Shown here: piece after piece, positions 12,906-49,485 of the stretch
How positions within the stretch are numbered: the stretch's first letter is position 1
How the letters are laid out: each line of letters begins with the position of its first letter
Assembly (NCBI RefSeq): GCF_954871325.1
Contig: NC_088776.1
Span: 8,253,985-8,317,984, forward strand
Source: Gordionus sp. m RMFG-2023
Taxonomy: Eukaryota; Nematomorpha; Gordioida; Chordodea; Parachordodidae
DNA: 64,000 nucleotides
Direction: 5' to 3'
The notes under the pieces: generated by a model
Seen by the model: only the letters and a program-made list of their open reading frames with translations
Database searches by the model: none
What the model was told of the DNA's origin: nothing
Position numbers and translations under genes: made by a program

Positions 12906-14080
12906 ATTATTTATAGCCTTTTTAAATTGAACACTATTCCGATTAATAATATCATCATTTTGTAAATTAATTATAACAAAATTACCAACACTTAAAATCG
13001 ATTAAAATTCGTAAATATTTTGTTGTTGTTTTTTCCTCTATATTTTTATTTTGTTTGTAACAATTTGTTATTTACTCTATTAAGCTTCTTACAAGTTATA
13101 TTCCCTCGAGTATATAAAATTATATTTACACAAATTTTAATTTTTAACACCCAATGTCAATTATAAAACCTATAATTTTAAGGTGGGATTACATTGCGAT
13201 AGGGAAATTATATAAATACCATGTTTTAAATAAAATTCCTTCGGTTTATCATCAGACCAAACCTTAGTGATGCTGATAAAAACAAGGAATGAAAATTGGT
13301 ACAATAGTGATAAGTAATTTTTTTTTAATTAGAGATTAAATTCGGATAAAATGTACTTAATTATTTATATTTTTTTTATAAAAGAAATATGATAAGCGAA
13401 AATGCAATGTGGAATGAATTGAAAAAAAAAATTGATATATTTTTTCAGTTTATATAAGTTTAGGTTATACAAACACCCCCCACCAACTTTATTGAAAAAA
13501 CAATAAATAAAATATGTTTTATATTATATTGCTAAAATATTATAACATCCATATAATGTATAATGGTATACATGTACATATATAGATTACAACATACCAA
13601 AACTACACTACCATAATATTCAATTTATTTTATTTTTTTTTAAAAAAAAAGGCTAGATAAATAACATTTATTTTATACAGTGAATCACGATTTAAAAAAA
13701 ACAAAAATTGAAAAGTATATAACGATCAAGTAATATAGATAAATTTTACAAACAATAAATAGGAAGAAGTTTTTAATACGAAATTACATGGATTTTATTT
13801 AAAATTCCTAAAAGTGTATCTATATTATCTAGTATGTATAAAATTTATTAATTTAGTATTTATTTTGATTAATTAAGGGCCTATGGTATTTTTTTTTATC
13901 TGAAAGGAGGGGAGAGGGGGGGGGGGCGTTGTTAATTATTTGAAATTTATTAGTAAATCAATAATCTAAAAATAAGGGAGTGAAACCGTTATGTCGATCC
14001 GGCATAGGCCTTTAGACCATATCTATTATTCGTTGAACGAATAATGAATAATTCGATTTTATTTATATTACCACCACAAC

Positions 14081-14519
14081 CAGCGTCTACATGAGCGGGA
14101 GGGGTAGGAACAGTTTGCATCCTATTTTTTTGAGGGGGTAAGCTGCTTTAATGGGGGTAGGATAAATTTTTTTGGGGGTTATCTATTAAATTTTGAGATG
14201 AAATAGGACAAAATTTATTGCTGTAAAAATTAATACTTTTATTATAGAATTATTATAATACAATTATCGACCAAATCTATATATTGCAAACAATCATACA
14301 CATTGTTTTCCAAATAAAACTTTCTGTTCTCCTTTGTAGAGATAGATTAATTTAAGTTATCTCTATAAATTCTCTGAAAAGAGTATCAATATAATTATAA
14401 AGGTCAAAGTAAAAATAAAGAGACACCGCGGCCGAAGGCGGCGGGGATTTTTTAGGGGGGTAGGCAAAAGTCTTTGAAGGGGGTTTGCATCCAATGAAAA
14501 TCCTGTCATGTAGACGCTG
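14081..14519. mobile_element. hAT-type MITE with perfect 14-bp TIRs
   Basis: A 439 bp element starts cagcgtctacatga and ends tcatgtagacgctg, perfect inverted repeats. Both sides carry the 8-bp target duplication ACCACAAC (14,073-14,080 and 14,520-14,527), as expected for hAT. The subterminal parts contain repeated gggggta words. No transposase. An eroded relative ends near 54,460 (aatgtagacgct). Confidence 0.88.
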
Positions 14520-17174
14520 ACCACAACAATAACAAAAAAAATTTAAATATTCTATGCATGCCTCAGAATTATATGTAGGATATTTATTATAATAATAATT
14601 TTTTTACCAATTTAAAGCAATCATATTTGTGTCTATATAAAAATAGACGCTTGCAAAATATAAATAATAGATTAGATAATATTGCAAATGCAGAAAACAA
14701 ATTTTTTTTTATTAGGGTGGCTATAATTTTATATTTTAAAAAAAAATCCATACTATTCGCAAATAATTTTAAAAATTAAATACTAATTCGAATATTTGAA
14801 GTTTACTAAAAGTTTACAATTCAAAAAAAAAAAAATATGGATAATTTTAAATTATTATTCGTTAAATCATATTTTACTATTATTCACAGAAACCTGGTAT
14901 CCGAAACACGACGGACCGAAAAATAGCATGATTTTAAAAACCGGACCGGGCTTAAAAAAATTTTGGTTAAAAATCCGGGATGGGCTGAAATGTAACATTG
15001 TTAAACGGCTCAATTTAGTCTATTTTAAATTAAGATTTTTGACAAGATAACATCACGCAACCCTCGAGATTTCGTTATGTCCAAACCTTTCTGCCATCCA
15101 TGAAACAAACTCACTAGTCTTGGTATTTTTTGGCTAAAATATTGGGTTAGTCGTTTTTAAAAATTGAGGGCTGATTTTTTTTAAAAAAAATCAATTAATA
15201 TCGGTTGGAAAATCTTATAATGGAACTTTTTAATATTATTTACTGCGCATATCCTATGAAATAATTTGGGAAATATATTCTCAACAAAAATAATAAATAA
15301 TTCCGGGTCGAGCTAGTCAAAAAATTATTATAAATAAAAAACCGGGTCGGGATAAATCTCGAACCGTTTAAAAATAAAACTTTTTACAAACCCGGGCCTG
15401 AAATTTCGACCCTTGCTTATCTCTAATTATTGGTATTCGATTTGAATTATTCGTAAATTTTAAATCGAATATCAAAAAAAACATTGATATACCTCCGGTA
15501 GCTAACAGTTATTACGGTTAGGTTCCTCGTTTAAACTTTTTATACCAGCGGTTCGTCCAGTTCCCATTACAACGATTAGTTTTGGCTTGAATTTTCTTTT
15601 AATATAATCATAGTTGAGTCCAGCAATTTGGACCGAAGGCGGGCTAAAAGATTTCAAAACTTGGAGCCATACCTCAGGTTTAAAAATTTATTTTTATTTA
15701 TGTGAAACTTTATAGAAATGAATTACAATTAAATTTTTTTTGAACTGGACCGGGTATAAGGCCTGAAAAAACTAAATAAATAATTTGGCGTGTCACGACC
15801 AATGATATATATTATACCTAGTCAAATCCCAATAATCTTGATATGACAAAGAGGGTGGTTAAATTCGTAATTAATTTAGGGAAAAATCAAGTTTTAGAAG
15901 CACGGAGAGGGGGAATATATTATTGATATATATAAAATCGAATCTTTTTATTACTGAAATAAATCAATACTTAATTTATATTATAAAAATAATGTCACAG
16001 TTTTAATACCATAGATATCTATGCAATTATAATATATTTAAATTAAAAAAGTCCATAAATCTTTCATTTCTTCTTTTTATTTGGACTGTATTTTTTGGAA
16101 GGATTTCATTCGCCCCATATTATTTTCTTTCAAATTTTGATATATGAATCTAGAATCCATTCTAATATCGAATGTTCATTAATTCCTCAAATTCATAACT
16201 TATTACTAGTAACCCTATTAGTAAAATAATAAATCTTATAATTAACTCATAAGAGACAGCTTGTCTTACCACTCGTATACCCCCTAGCATAGAAAATTTT
16301 AAATTTCTTAGTCTGAGAATATTCACATACATGATATTTAAATATTATTGACATGTTCCTATTGATTTAATTTTTTTTATCAGTCAATCAATACAAAATG
16401 GTTCATTGGCAAAGGGACACCGAAGAACTTGATAAAAAAGATATCCTAATTTATTATTTAATACAAAGTTGAATGATTAATCTTAACTGCCAGCAACCTA
16501 CCTGTTAAATTTTAAATTTCTATTTAAAACTTTAAAGATTTTTATAAATTGACTATTTATTGCTAGTAGTGTAGTCAAATCGACTCAATCTTGACAATCA
16601 AAAAGATTCTCTAAGCATTGAGCCAAGAGTATATTTTTTTTAAGATTGAATTATCCTAAGTTTAAACTTCGACAGAGACAAAAAGGATATACTTAAAAAT
16701 TCGGTCTTTCTAGAGTCAACTCAAAAACTGCCAAAATGGAGCCATTTATCACTACTACTTGTAATAAAATAATTATAGAAAATTAATTATTTGCAGTTAC
16801 TGATTGGTAAGCAAATATTTATTTTAGACAAATAATATTTGACTGTTGGATACATTGATTTGTTATTATTTAATTATGAAATAATAACTCAGAATTATTT
16901 TTTGATGGGAGGAAAGAAATTCTGCACTCTTTGAATTGATTTAGCAATGCAAATAGTTTGTCAAATAGATCTTATTTGTTATTGATATTTTTTAAAGGTT
17001 ATTAGATAGAGTTGTTGATAATTGTATATATGGTGGTTTAAATCGTGTAGATCAATTAGAGATAGGAATAACAATAATTATGTTTATTTATTAACTAAAA
17101 TAAAAAATATAATTTTATACCAAACAACTCATATTTTAATATTCTGTTTATAAAAATAAATTTAATATATAAAT
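14520..17174. other. Gene-free stretch with degenerate GGCC-rich repeats
   Basis: About 14,880-15,420 and 15,600-15,780 hold old GGCC-rich sequence (accgggcttaaa, ccgggtcggg) like the H family described below. A fragment of the palindromic P-family MITE lies at about 15,055-15,170. No gene recognised. Confidence 0.45.
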
Positions 17175-17488
17175 CAACCTGCAGAGGTACTATTTATTCT
17201 ACCCGACCCAGATTTTTAAAAAAAAATGTTTTCTTAGGCCTAACCAGAATTTTATATTTCAAGACCCAACCTGGTCCGAATTTTATAAAAATATATATTC
17301 AGGCCCTGCCCGGATTTCTTAATATTTAATTTTTATAGCTAATAATGCTGATTTAAAATATTTGGTTTTGATATATGACCCAGCCCGGCCTGGGTATTTT
17401 AAATAAGATGCCCGACCTATATTTAAAAAAATGAAAGTATTGGGCTGTTACTCGAGGCCGAGCTTAGGGCCAGGCCTGCAGGTCTCTG
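17175..17488. mobile_element. GGCC-rich hAT-type MITE (H family)
   Basis: A 314 bp element. The right end reads cctgcaggtctctg and the left end is its slightly shortened complement (caacctgcagagg). A perfect 8-bp target duplication ATATAAAT flanks it (17,167-17,174 and 17,489-17,496). The interior has alternating A/T runs and cccggcc words. It is one of at least five members in the window. Confidence 0.85.
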
Positions 17489-18568
17489 ATATAAATGTAA
17501 TCAAATGCATTTTAAAAATTTAAACGTCGGGCCACTGGCATAAATGATAATAGATTCAATTCTACCACTTTTAAAAATTTATATAAATCTTAAAAATTTT
17601 AATAATGTTAAATTTAATTAATAAAATATTAGTTATATAACCACAAAAATTTCTGTAATCACAAAAATATAGTTACATGAAAGTTGATAGTGCTAACAAC
17701 ACGTAAAAGTAATAAAAACTGCTTTTAACAACAGAGGGTAATATGATGTTATATAGAAACAATTTTAAAAAAATTCACTATTAATTTTCTGTATACCATT
17801 ACCACTACATCTGCATTACATTGAGAGAAAGTTCTATTAAATTATATCAATAAAGTTTATCATATTTTATGTAATAAATTTATATAATATGATACCAATA
17901 TAATAATAAAAAAATATAAAGCTTACCTAAGAATTCAGTTCACCATAAAAAATGAATCTTAAATATAAAATATTTAGTTAATTTTCTAAATGAATATATA
18001 CCATGTTTTAATATTTTAAATCCAATTTTATTAAGTACATTAGGCATTAACTATAATTTATTGGGAAAATATTAATTACATATTTAATGATGCAAATTTC
18101 ACCCAACAAAATAATATTTAGAATAAATGAGTGCAATTAACAGTGTCTATATATCATTCATATTTTTTGACCTTATTTTATATGTCATTTTTATTATCTA
18201 ATTAAAATTTACATTAAATTTTTATATCAAACATAACCAGGTTTGATATTATATTAAATACATTATGCAATAAGCTAATTTATACGGGAAAATTAATTAC
18301 AAATTTATTGCTGTTAGATTTCATCAAATAAAATAATATTTTAAATTCTATATCATTGTATATATTATTATAATGATATCTATGCTTATATATTATTTAT
18401 ATTATTGACGTTATCGTTATGTCATTTTAAATATAATACATAAATTTAATACATATCTTTTAGTGGAGTTAACATTATGTAATATTTTTATTTATTTTTT
18501 TCACGGCTTCGTACCAATGACATTATGTCATTGCTTTGTACCGAATTCAAATTCAAATTACGTTTGCG
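17489..18568. other. Presumed 5' flank of AHCY copy A
   Basis: About 1.1 kb of AT-rich DNA with no gene. A short palindromic stretch (gtaccaatgacattatgtcattg) lies about 50 bp upstream of the chosen start. No promoter element can be named. Confidence 0.35.
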
Positions 18569-33588
<15,020 letters not shown>

Positions 33589-36500
33589 AATTTTATAAAC
33601 ACTTTTTATATATATATATATTATATATACAGTATTACAAATGAATTGTCAATTATTTTTTCACAATATCCTTTCATTCGTGGAATTATCAAAAATATTG
33701 AATACCTTTTTTTATCACCCTAATTTGCTTTTAACACCCTTGATCTATGCATATTCATTTAAGATCAAAATATTTTATTTTATTTGGAGAAACTCAATAA
33801 AATATATGTTTAAATAACACTAACCAGCAAATATGATTGACCTACACAATATACTAATTATAAAAAACATGATATTTGATTTTTTTTGTTTTGATTGATA
33901 AGTTATAATATTATATTTGATGATTAATTATAGTTATTTGCATAAAATATTTTATTTTATTCTAATTTTTTGCAAAATTTTTCCGAAAGGATTCAAATTT
34001 TTTTAGAATCATTCCTTTGGATTTATCGAATAATGATAATCCATAGAATTCTATGTCTCTTATTGAATATTTATCTCATAGATTATTGAAACATTCTTCG
34101 TATATATTTACATATCACGCATTCATCATGTATATCTTATATCGTGTGCAATGATGAACAGATTATACCTTTAGTATAATACTAAGACATGGGCAAGGGT
34201 ATATGATTTGTCTTGAAAATGAAGAAATCTCCCCTGATTGTTCAAGGTAATATCTATCCGAGTTTAGGCTGGTTTATGCAGGGCTATAAAGTATACAATA
34301 AAGTTTGTGGTATCATTTTAAGACCAAGATTTTCCAAAATCAGACAAGTGCCAAGACTAGAATTGTTGCAATATTGCTTATTTTAAAATTTTCTGATTTT
34401 CACAAGTGGCAATAATTTAACATTCTGAAGTTTGAGATTTCTTGATATTATCATTTGTTTTATACATTACTATAAGCCCTAAAATAATTTTCATTAGGAT
34501 TTACAAAATACCATGTGAGACCCTTTTTTTTCAAACATTAAAAAGAGTCTTAAATATTATTTTAATGAAATATTAAAAACAAAAAGTTCGTTCATCATAT
34601 GTAGACCTGAATTTGAGATAAGGTGCCCCCCCCCCTAATCCGAAGATCTATTAGACAAGCAATAAGAGGAGCATTTCAATCTTTTTGAATGTTAGAAGCT
34701 GGAGGAAATTCAAAGGACGAACAGTAATTTTCCAAAGAGTAAAGACTGATGAAAGATCAGGGTCTTTGAGAGAAGAGATGTGGTTAATTGTACTGAGGCA
34801 GGAAGAGATAAAGGCGGGTAGAGGAAATTGTAATAGGGATCGGACACCGATATCGCTAGGAAGAGAGGTTTGAAGCTAAGGTAGGTAGAAAAGTTTAAAT
34901 TACAACTCCCCTTTGAATCGGGAGATTTAAGTTTCACGAGAGTCTAGGCGATCATTGCATTTAAAAATAGGTGAAGAATTAATAATTCGAGAAGCCGTCA
35001 ACAAAGTTAAACCCTTCTCGGTAGGTAGAATTACAGTGTCAATTTCTATATGTATTTTCTCATCTGTTTTGTCATAAGAGAAACAAAAAGTTTTATTTTT
35101 CCTTATTTTCATTTCATATTTTATTATCAACTATAGAATAAAAGTTTTGTTGTTTCTCATTCTAGCAATTTTTATAATTATTAGAAAATTAAAGGATTTA
35201 AAAAAATAATAATTTGTGAAAATATTAAAACCAAAATAAAGGCTAATAAAAAAGGATTAATCGGTGAAGAAATGCAATAACAATCGAAGGTGATGGCATG
35301 TTTAGGATTTTTACTTTGTTTCAATGGCGTCAACTTTACGGAGGCGCTGGGGCTCTCCATCTATTGAAATGTTCTTATAATGTAGATATTATTGATTTAT
35401 TAATATTTCAAATATCAATTTTAAAAAATTTACAACCTCCATAGGAAGTTTCCTTTTAGAGAGTGAGGTTAACCTAGCTAGTAATAGTGATAAATGGTCC
35501 CATTCTTAGCAAGTTTTGAGCCTACACTAAAAAACGCTAAACAGAATTTTTTTTTCATAGATAACTATCATATTAATCTCGAAAAACTTGAACTGAGAAG
35601 ATAGTCCAATCTTGAAAAAAAATGACAACTCCCTCAAGGCTTAGCAAATATTTAAAACTGTATGAATTGAACCGTAACATAATTAGGAATTTAAAATTTT
35701 CAAGTTGGTAGCATATTAAAATTCATCAATTTAATTTGAAAGAAATGATAAATCAGGTTCTTCGGTGCACTATTGCCGATGAACCATTTTTTATTGATTG
35801 ATTGATACTTTAAACAAAGTATGGAAACATCCTTAAGCACTATTAAGGTGAAAGGACTTCTACCAAAATTTCTGGTAGAATCGTGGTCCGGCCCAAACGT
35901 ATCCTGGCGACTGAAATCTTTTCAAAAAAAAATACAGCCCAATGGAAACGAAAGATCTATAGAAAATTTTTTAATCAAAAATTAAGCCCCCCCCCTCCCC
36001 CCCCCACACACAAAATTTCTAAGCAATACACCGCTGCTGTGATGAATTTAAAATTGGTATTCCTTTATTTTGGTGTCCAATATTAAATAAAAAAATTTAT
36101 ATCTAATTTAATTGTATTTCAATAATATTATTATATTAAGATATGATATTTATGCATGATTTAACTGATAAGCTACCCAGATTCTATCACTGTATTTAAA
36201 CATGATGTATTCATACGATTCTGTTCTACAAATATTAAATGATTGAAAATATCATTTTTTGTTTCTTAAATATTTACAACTTAAAATCGTGATGTAAAAA
36301 TTTTTTCTTTTTGTCAAAAATAAAATATTTTTAGACGAATTAAATACTTGTTTTTACCTCAGATACAATAGAATGCTGTTTAAAATCAATGAGAGCATCT
36401 AAGTTTTAATCGGATAAACTGACAATTCGGGTGTGTGATTAGCCCCAATCTTTTTTATATTGCCTAATAGGTCTAGACCATTGAGCAAGCTATGAGCAAA

Positions 36501-36682
36501 ATCTTCAGGCTTATGTAATATTTTTCTGGATACAATATTGTGTTAGCTGTATTTAAAAATCGGCTCAAATCGAGCCGTTTAACAAAATTAGTTACCGCCT
36601 TGTAGTATTTTTATATATCATTTTACATTTTAGAAATATATTAAAGACAAAATTATAAATGGAGAGGATAACAATGTATTTT
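33589..36682. other. Region between AHCY copy A and the central element
   Basis: 33,589 to about 34,130 is homologous in inverted orientation to sequence downstream of copy B (about 40,150-40,632), marking the end of recognisable duplication. Beyond it, 34,626 carries a ~13-base C run, and 34,680-34,900 is a purine-rich, GC-richer patch with a 62-codon frame of no recognised family. About 35,987-36,005 carries two C runs, and 36,430-36,595 holds a P-family MITE relic. No gene is called. Confidence 0.5.
36430..36595. mobile_element. Palindromic MITE (P family) relic
   Basis: Contains gagcaaaatcttcaggctta, tgtaatattt, and the right-arm words aaaaatcggctcaaatcgagc, as in the other family members. 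Confidence 0.5.
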
Positions 36683-36689
36683 AAGGTAT

Positions 36690-36895
36690 CACGTCAATTC
36701 GGCGCGGAAAACTCGGCGCACGACAATTCGGCGCATGCGTCAATTCAGCGCGGCGACAATTCGGCGCAACGTCAATTCAGCGCGGCGACAACTCGGCGCA
36801 ACGTCAATTCGGCGCAACGTCAATTCGGCGCGGCGACAATTCGGCGCTACGTCAATTCAGCGCGGCGACAATTCGGCTCAGCGTCAATTCGGCGT
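36690..36895. repeat. GC-rich minisatellite, left array
   Basis: About a dozen ~15-bp units of the form gacaattcggcgc and cgtcaattcagcgcg in tandem. Local GC is far above the surrounding DNA. Confidence 0.85.
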
Positions 36896-37479
36896 ATATA
36901 TAATTTGCTTCAATTTATAAGTATTATGATATTTTTAACAATAAAAAACAATAAAATTATTCTATACGTATCATTATTAATAAATAAAAATGCATTTCAA
37001 TTTATTAAGGCTAAAAAAACCAATGATTTAGGAAGCCCCTTGAATTTGCCTCACCCCACTATTGGGGCTTTTTGGATATTATTTTTACTTTTTCAAAAAG
37101 TAAAATTTAAAAAAAATGATTATATTCTTAAAATTTTTATAAGGTACATTTATAGTATAGTTTTAGGAGGTATCTAATCATATATTATTTTTTATATTAT
37201 CTAAAAAAATCAGGAGCTAAATTTTGTAAAAATCGGTCCGACTAACCCCAGTCTCCCCTACCTTATAATGTGGTAAATTGGTCCAGCAAGGAAATCGGTA
37301 TAAATATTGGTTGTTAATTTTTTTTTATTGATATTACACATTTAGTAAATAAAATTGAGATTTTTGTAAAAAAAATATGAAGAAATAATTAATATGATCA
37401 ACATTCAAAATCATTTCTATTTAATCATCCTTTTTTTTATACTAACAAATTTATAATAAATTGCAACTGTATTAGATAC

Positions 37480-37617
37480 ATGCCGAATTTCGCCGCGCCG
37501 AATTGACGTTGTGCCGAGTTGTCGTCGCGCTGAATTGACGTTGCGCCGAATTGTCGCCACGCTGAATTGACGCCGCGCCGAGTTTTCTGCGCCGAATTTT
37601 CCGCGCCGAATTGACGT
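37480..37617. repeat. GC-rich minisatellite, right array (inverted)
   Basis: The same ~15-bp units as 36,690-36,895, in reverse orientation (gcgccgaattgacg, gcgccgaattgtcg). Confidence 0.85.
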
Positions 37618-37625
37618 GGAACCTT

Positions 37626-40600
37626 ATTTTAATTAATTTTATTGCCCTTGATTTAATTATATATAATATTCTATCTCTGCGGTCGAAAACTTGTTTGATT
37701 ATGACTGAGTGAACATCAAGATATATATTATGATACACTGACCTAAAACATATTGCACAATCTATGATAAAGTGTAATATAAGTATAGCCATGCCTAATT
37801 TGTCTGAAAAATTATTCCATTTCATATCCATGTAATAGTAATAAAGCCACCATCTTTAAAAATATCCTCTAATAAAATTGAATAATTCTTTTTGAGATAT
37901 ACATTTCTTTTTTTGGTTAAACTAGGAAAACATAATTTATTTGCTATTTTAATAAAACTATTTATTCACAGAATTACTCGTAATTTTTATTTATAATTAC
38001 AAATTTTCACTTTTCCTATTATCAAAAAATGTTTTGTTTTGTCGTTATTAACAAATCTATTTAATTCAGGTTTATAACCTTTACTTCAATAATAATCAGG
38101 ATCCTAATTATGTTCAATATCCATTAGGACGAGAGATGAAATCCCAAAAGAGTAGGATAAATAATTAAAAATTAATGATTTGATAGAAAATTAAGGTGGG
38201 GGGGGGGGGGGGAGTTCAATTTTTTTTAAATATACAAATTTTCATATATGATTCAAGGCCAAAGTCTCTCTTCCCCTTTGTCTACGCCATTGTTTACTGC
38301 TATTTTTTGGAGAGAAAGGAGTGGAGAGTGTAAGTAAATAATTTTTATTGGGTTATATGCAAATCTCCAACGGAGAAAGGGGCACGTCCTATCCCTTGGC
38401 TATGTCTATGACGATAACTCTTAAAATTTAATGTTTATTATATATTTCAAAATATGATATAAAAATGAAAAATTTTTTGACCTCTATTTTAAAAAGCTTT
38501 TCTGAAATTAAACATATTTTTTGCCCAGCATATATTTTATTGATATTGTTACGAGCCAGAATGGGCCATGAATTAGTCCTGAAAACTTTAATTTGGTGCC
38601 TTCACGTTAAATCATAAATTACTATAAATATATTTGTAGTATTTTTATAAATTAGGATTATTTTACATTTTTAAACATTCATAAGCACAAAAAACGAGAG
38701 GTGGGGGCCATTAGTTATATAAAATTAAATGATTTTTATTAATCCATGAGTGTAAGAGAATATCTAACTCCTATCGAAATTTTTAAGTTTTATTATCCTA
38801 TACAATTGCCTTCTAGATAATGTCTCCTAATTATCTGAAGTTTTCAAACCCTCAAACACAAATGATGAGGGGAAATACGAGATTTATTATTTTATATAAG
38901 GTTCAGAGTCTGACTGGCCATAGCGAGTATTTTGCCTAAAAGACCGCTATAAAATCTCGATAAGAAAAAAATATTTATTTATTTATCTTTTTCTCATAAA
39001 ATTTAATTGGTTTATTTTTAATTATATTTCCATTCTAACATTTAAAATATAACATTTATACATTTCTTGAGGATTATCATTTTGATGCGTTTCTGTTTAA
39101 ATAAAAGTTAAGTCTTAATTTTCTTTTTTTTAATTCTTATATTCTACAGCTATACTCATTACTAAACACATATATGGCTTGGGTGTAGTTCCACCCTCAT
39201 ATCTGTGTTACAAGGTTTGCGGCATAATAATATGAAGGATGGGCCTTTGTATAATTCACGTACGCTCACCTTTGGGCAGGGCTATGACCAACGTGCAAAT
39301 AAAGATAAAGAAAGAATATATTTTTATAAATCATTTATGGAAATAAAATTAAATTGACTTTAAAATGGTAAATAAAAAAAATCAACAGATTTGTAATAAT
39401 TATTAATATAAAACAAATATATTGATATACTTAATTTTTAGTTAAACAACACTTATCCCGAGGATCAATGAAACGCTTAGAAATTTTAAGAAATCCTTGA
39501 GATGATATATAAAAAATGATAAAAATGCTCAGATAACACTTAAAAGAATGCTGTTTTCAACCGCAAAGATATATAAAAGGTCTAAATTTGTATAAAACAA
39601 AGGGATAGAGGTTATCTAATAAATTTGTTGTCAAATATAACCATTAATAGAGATATCAAATGTTGTTTTAGGTAAGGTCATGACGAATCAAATATATAAT
39701 TTATTTAACCAGAGTTTGCAGCAAAAGCTTCAAAAATAGATGAAACAAGATGGTGCGCACATGAAGCACTTATATTACTATATTGTCAAAAGAACCTACT
39801 TCCGACTGCTAAAAGTACTCTATATTATACAATTAATAATAAATCGTTTGAGGAGAAATCTAATCAGTTGAATGAAAATCTGTGCAAATTCAAAACGTTA
39901 AATCAACTCTCATTCTTTATTTTTTGTAGTATCTCATAAACAAGAAAATGAGTCCTAAACAAAGAAAATTTAACAAATCTGAATGGATCGAAAGCAATAT
40001 TGACAAATGATGTCACTTCTATGTCACACCAAGACAACATACCGTTGCCCATGTGGATCATGATAAACACCCAAAGATACAATAGAATTAGAAAATTGTC
40101 AATTCCTTCCTTACATTAACCAAGATATTCTCCAATTCCAAAAGATATGCATAAAGGAAAGCATGACATTATATATGAAGAATGTTTCAATAACCTAAAA
40201 GATAAATATTAAATACAAAATTCTATGGATTATTCCGACGCAAAATTAAAATATTTTACGCAAATATAATTAATCATCAAATATAAAAATACAAATCACC
40301 CAAATATCATTTATTTCTTTATAAACAATATACTGTGTTTCAAAGGACAATAATATTTGTTGGTCAGTGAAATTTAAATATATATTTTATTACCTTCCCC
40401 CTAAATAAAAGAAAAAGGAATAATCAAAAATTCGTTTTTGATCTTAAATGAATATGCATAGATCAATGGTGTTAAAGGCAAATCGGGGTGATAAAAATAA
40501 GTATACAATATTTTTTGAATACAACATAATCTTACATAAATTATTCACCGAATGAAAGGATTAAAAAAAAATAATTACATTTCATTTGTAATACCGTATA

Positions 40601-40632
40601 TCCTAATATTAAAAAAAAGTGTTTTAAGAAAT
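37626..40632. other. Region between the central element and AHCY copy B
   Basis: No host gene. It contains a ~15-base G run near 38,198, GC-richer degenerate repeat at about 38,260-38,410, an unassigned patch at 39,175-39,300, a transposase fragment (listed separately) and, from about 40,150, sequence homologous to the 3' flank of AHCY copy A. Confidence 0.5.
39690..39920 (+). pseudogene. ZMYM1-like hAT transposase fragment
   Basis: A plus-strand frame reads KASKIDETRWCAHEALILL followed by YCQKNLLPTAKSTLYY. The ETRWCAHEAL motif is characteristic of the DUF4371/hAT transposase core (typically TRWCAR..AL). Only this part remains; no TIR was found. Confidence 0.6.

Positions 40633-49485
<8,853 letters not shown>

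Larger units (their letters stand above)
11857..14080. other. Gene-free 3' flank of DYRK with a palindromic MITE
   Basis: No second gene is seen. It holds a member of the palindromic MITE family at about 12,695-12,905 and a run of about a dozen G near 13,915. The remainder is AT-rich and unassigned. Confidence 0.5.
36683..37625. mobile_element. TIR element with GC-rich minisatellite ends
   Basis: A 943 bp element with inverted ends (AAGGT...cacgtcaattcggcgcgg on the left, its complement ...ACCTT on the right) flanked by ATTTT (36,678-36,682 and 37,626-37,630). Just inside each end are arrays of ~15-bp words alternating cgtcaattcggcgcg and gacaattcggcgcaa, in opposite orientation on the two sides. 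Superfamily unassigned. Open frames across the arrays (RQFGAA, NSARRQ repeats) are simply translated repeat and are not called as genes. It sits at the midpoint between the stop codons of the two AHCY copies. Confidence 0.75.

Noticed and set aside
36659-37177. 172-codon frame with RQFGAA/NSARRQ repeats, and a similar one on the minus strand at 37,472-37,831
   Set aside because: Both are translations of the inverted GC-rich minisatellite arrays; several frames are open there because the repeat lacks stops.
33589-40632. Continuation of the AHCY palindrome right to the centre
   Set aside because: The spacers from about 34,130 to the central element and from there to about 40,150 are similar in length, but no convincing homology was found by eye.
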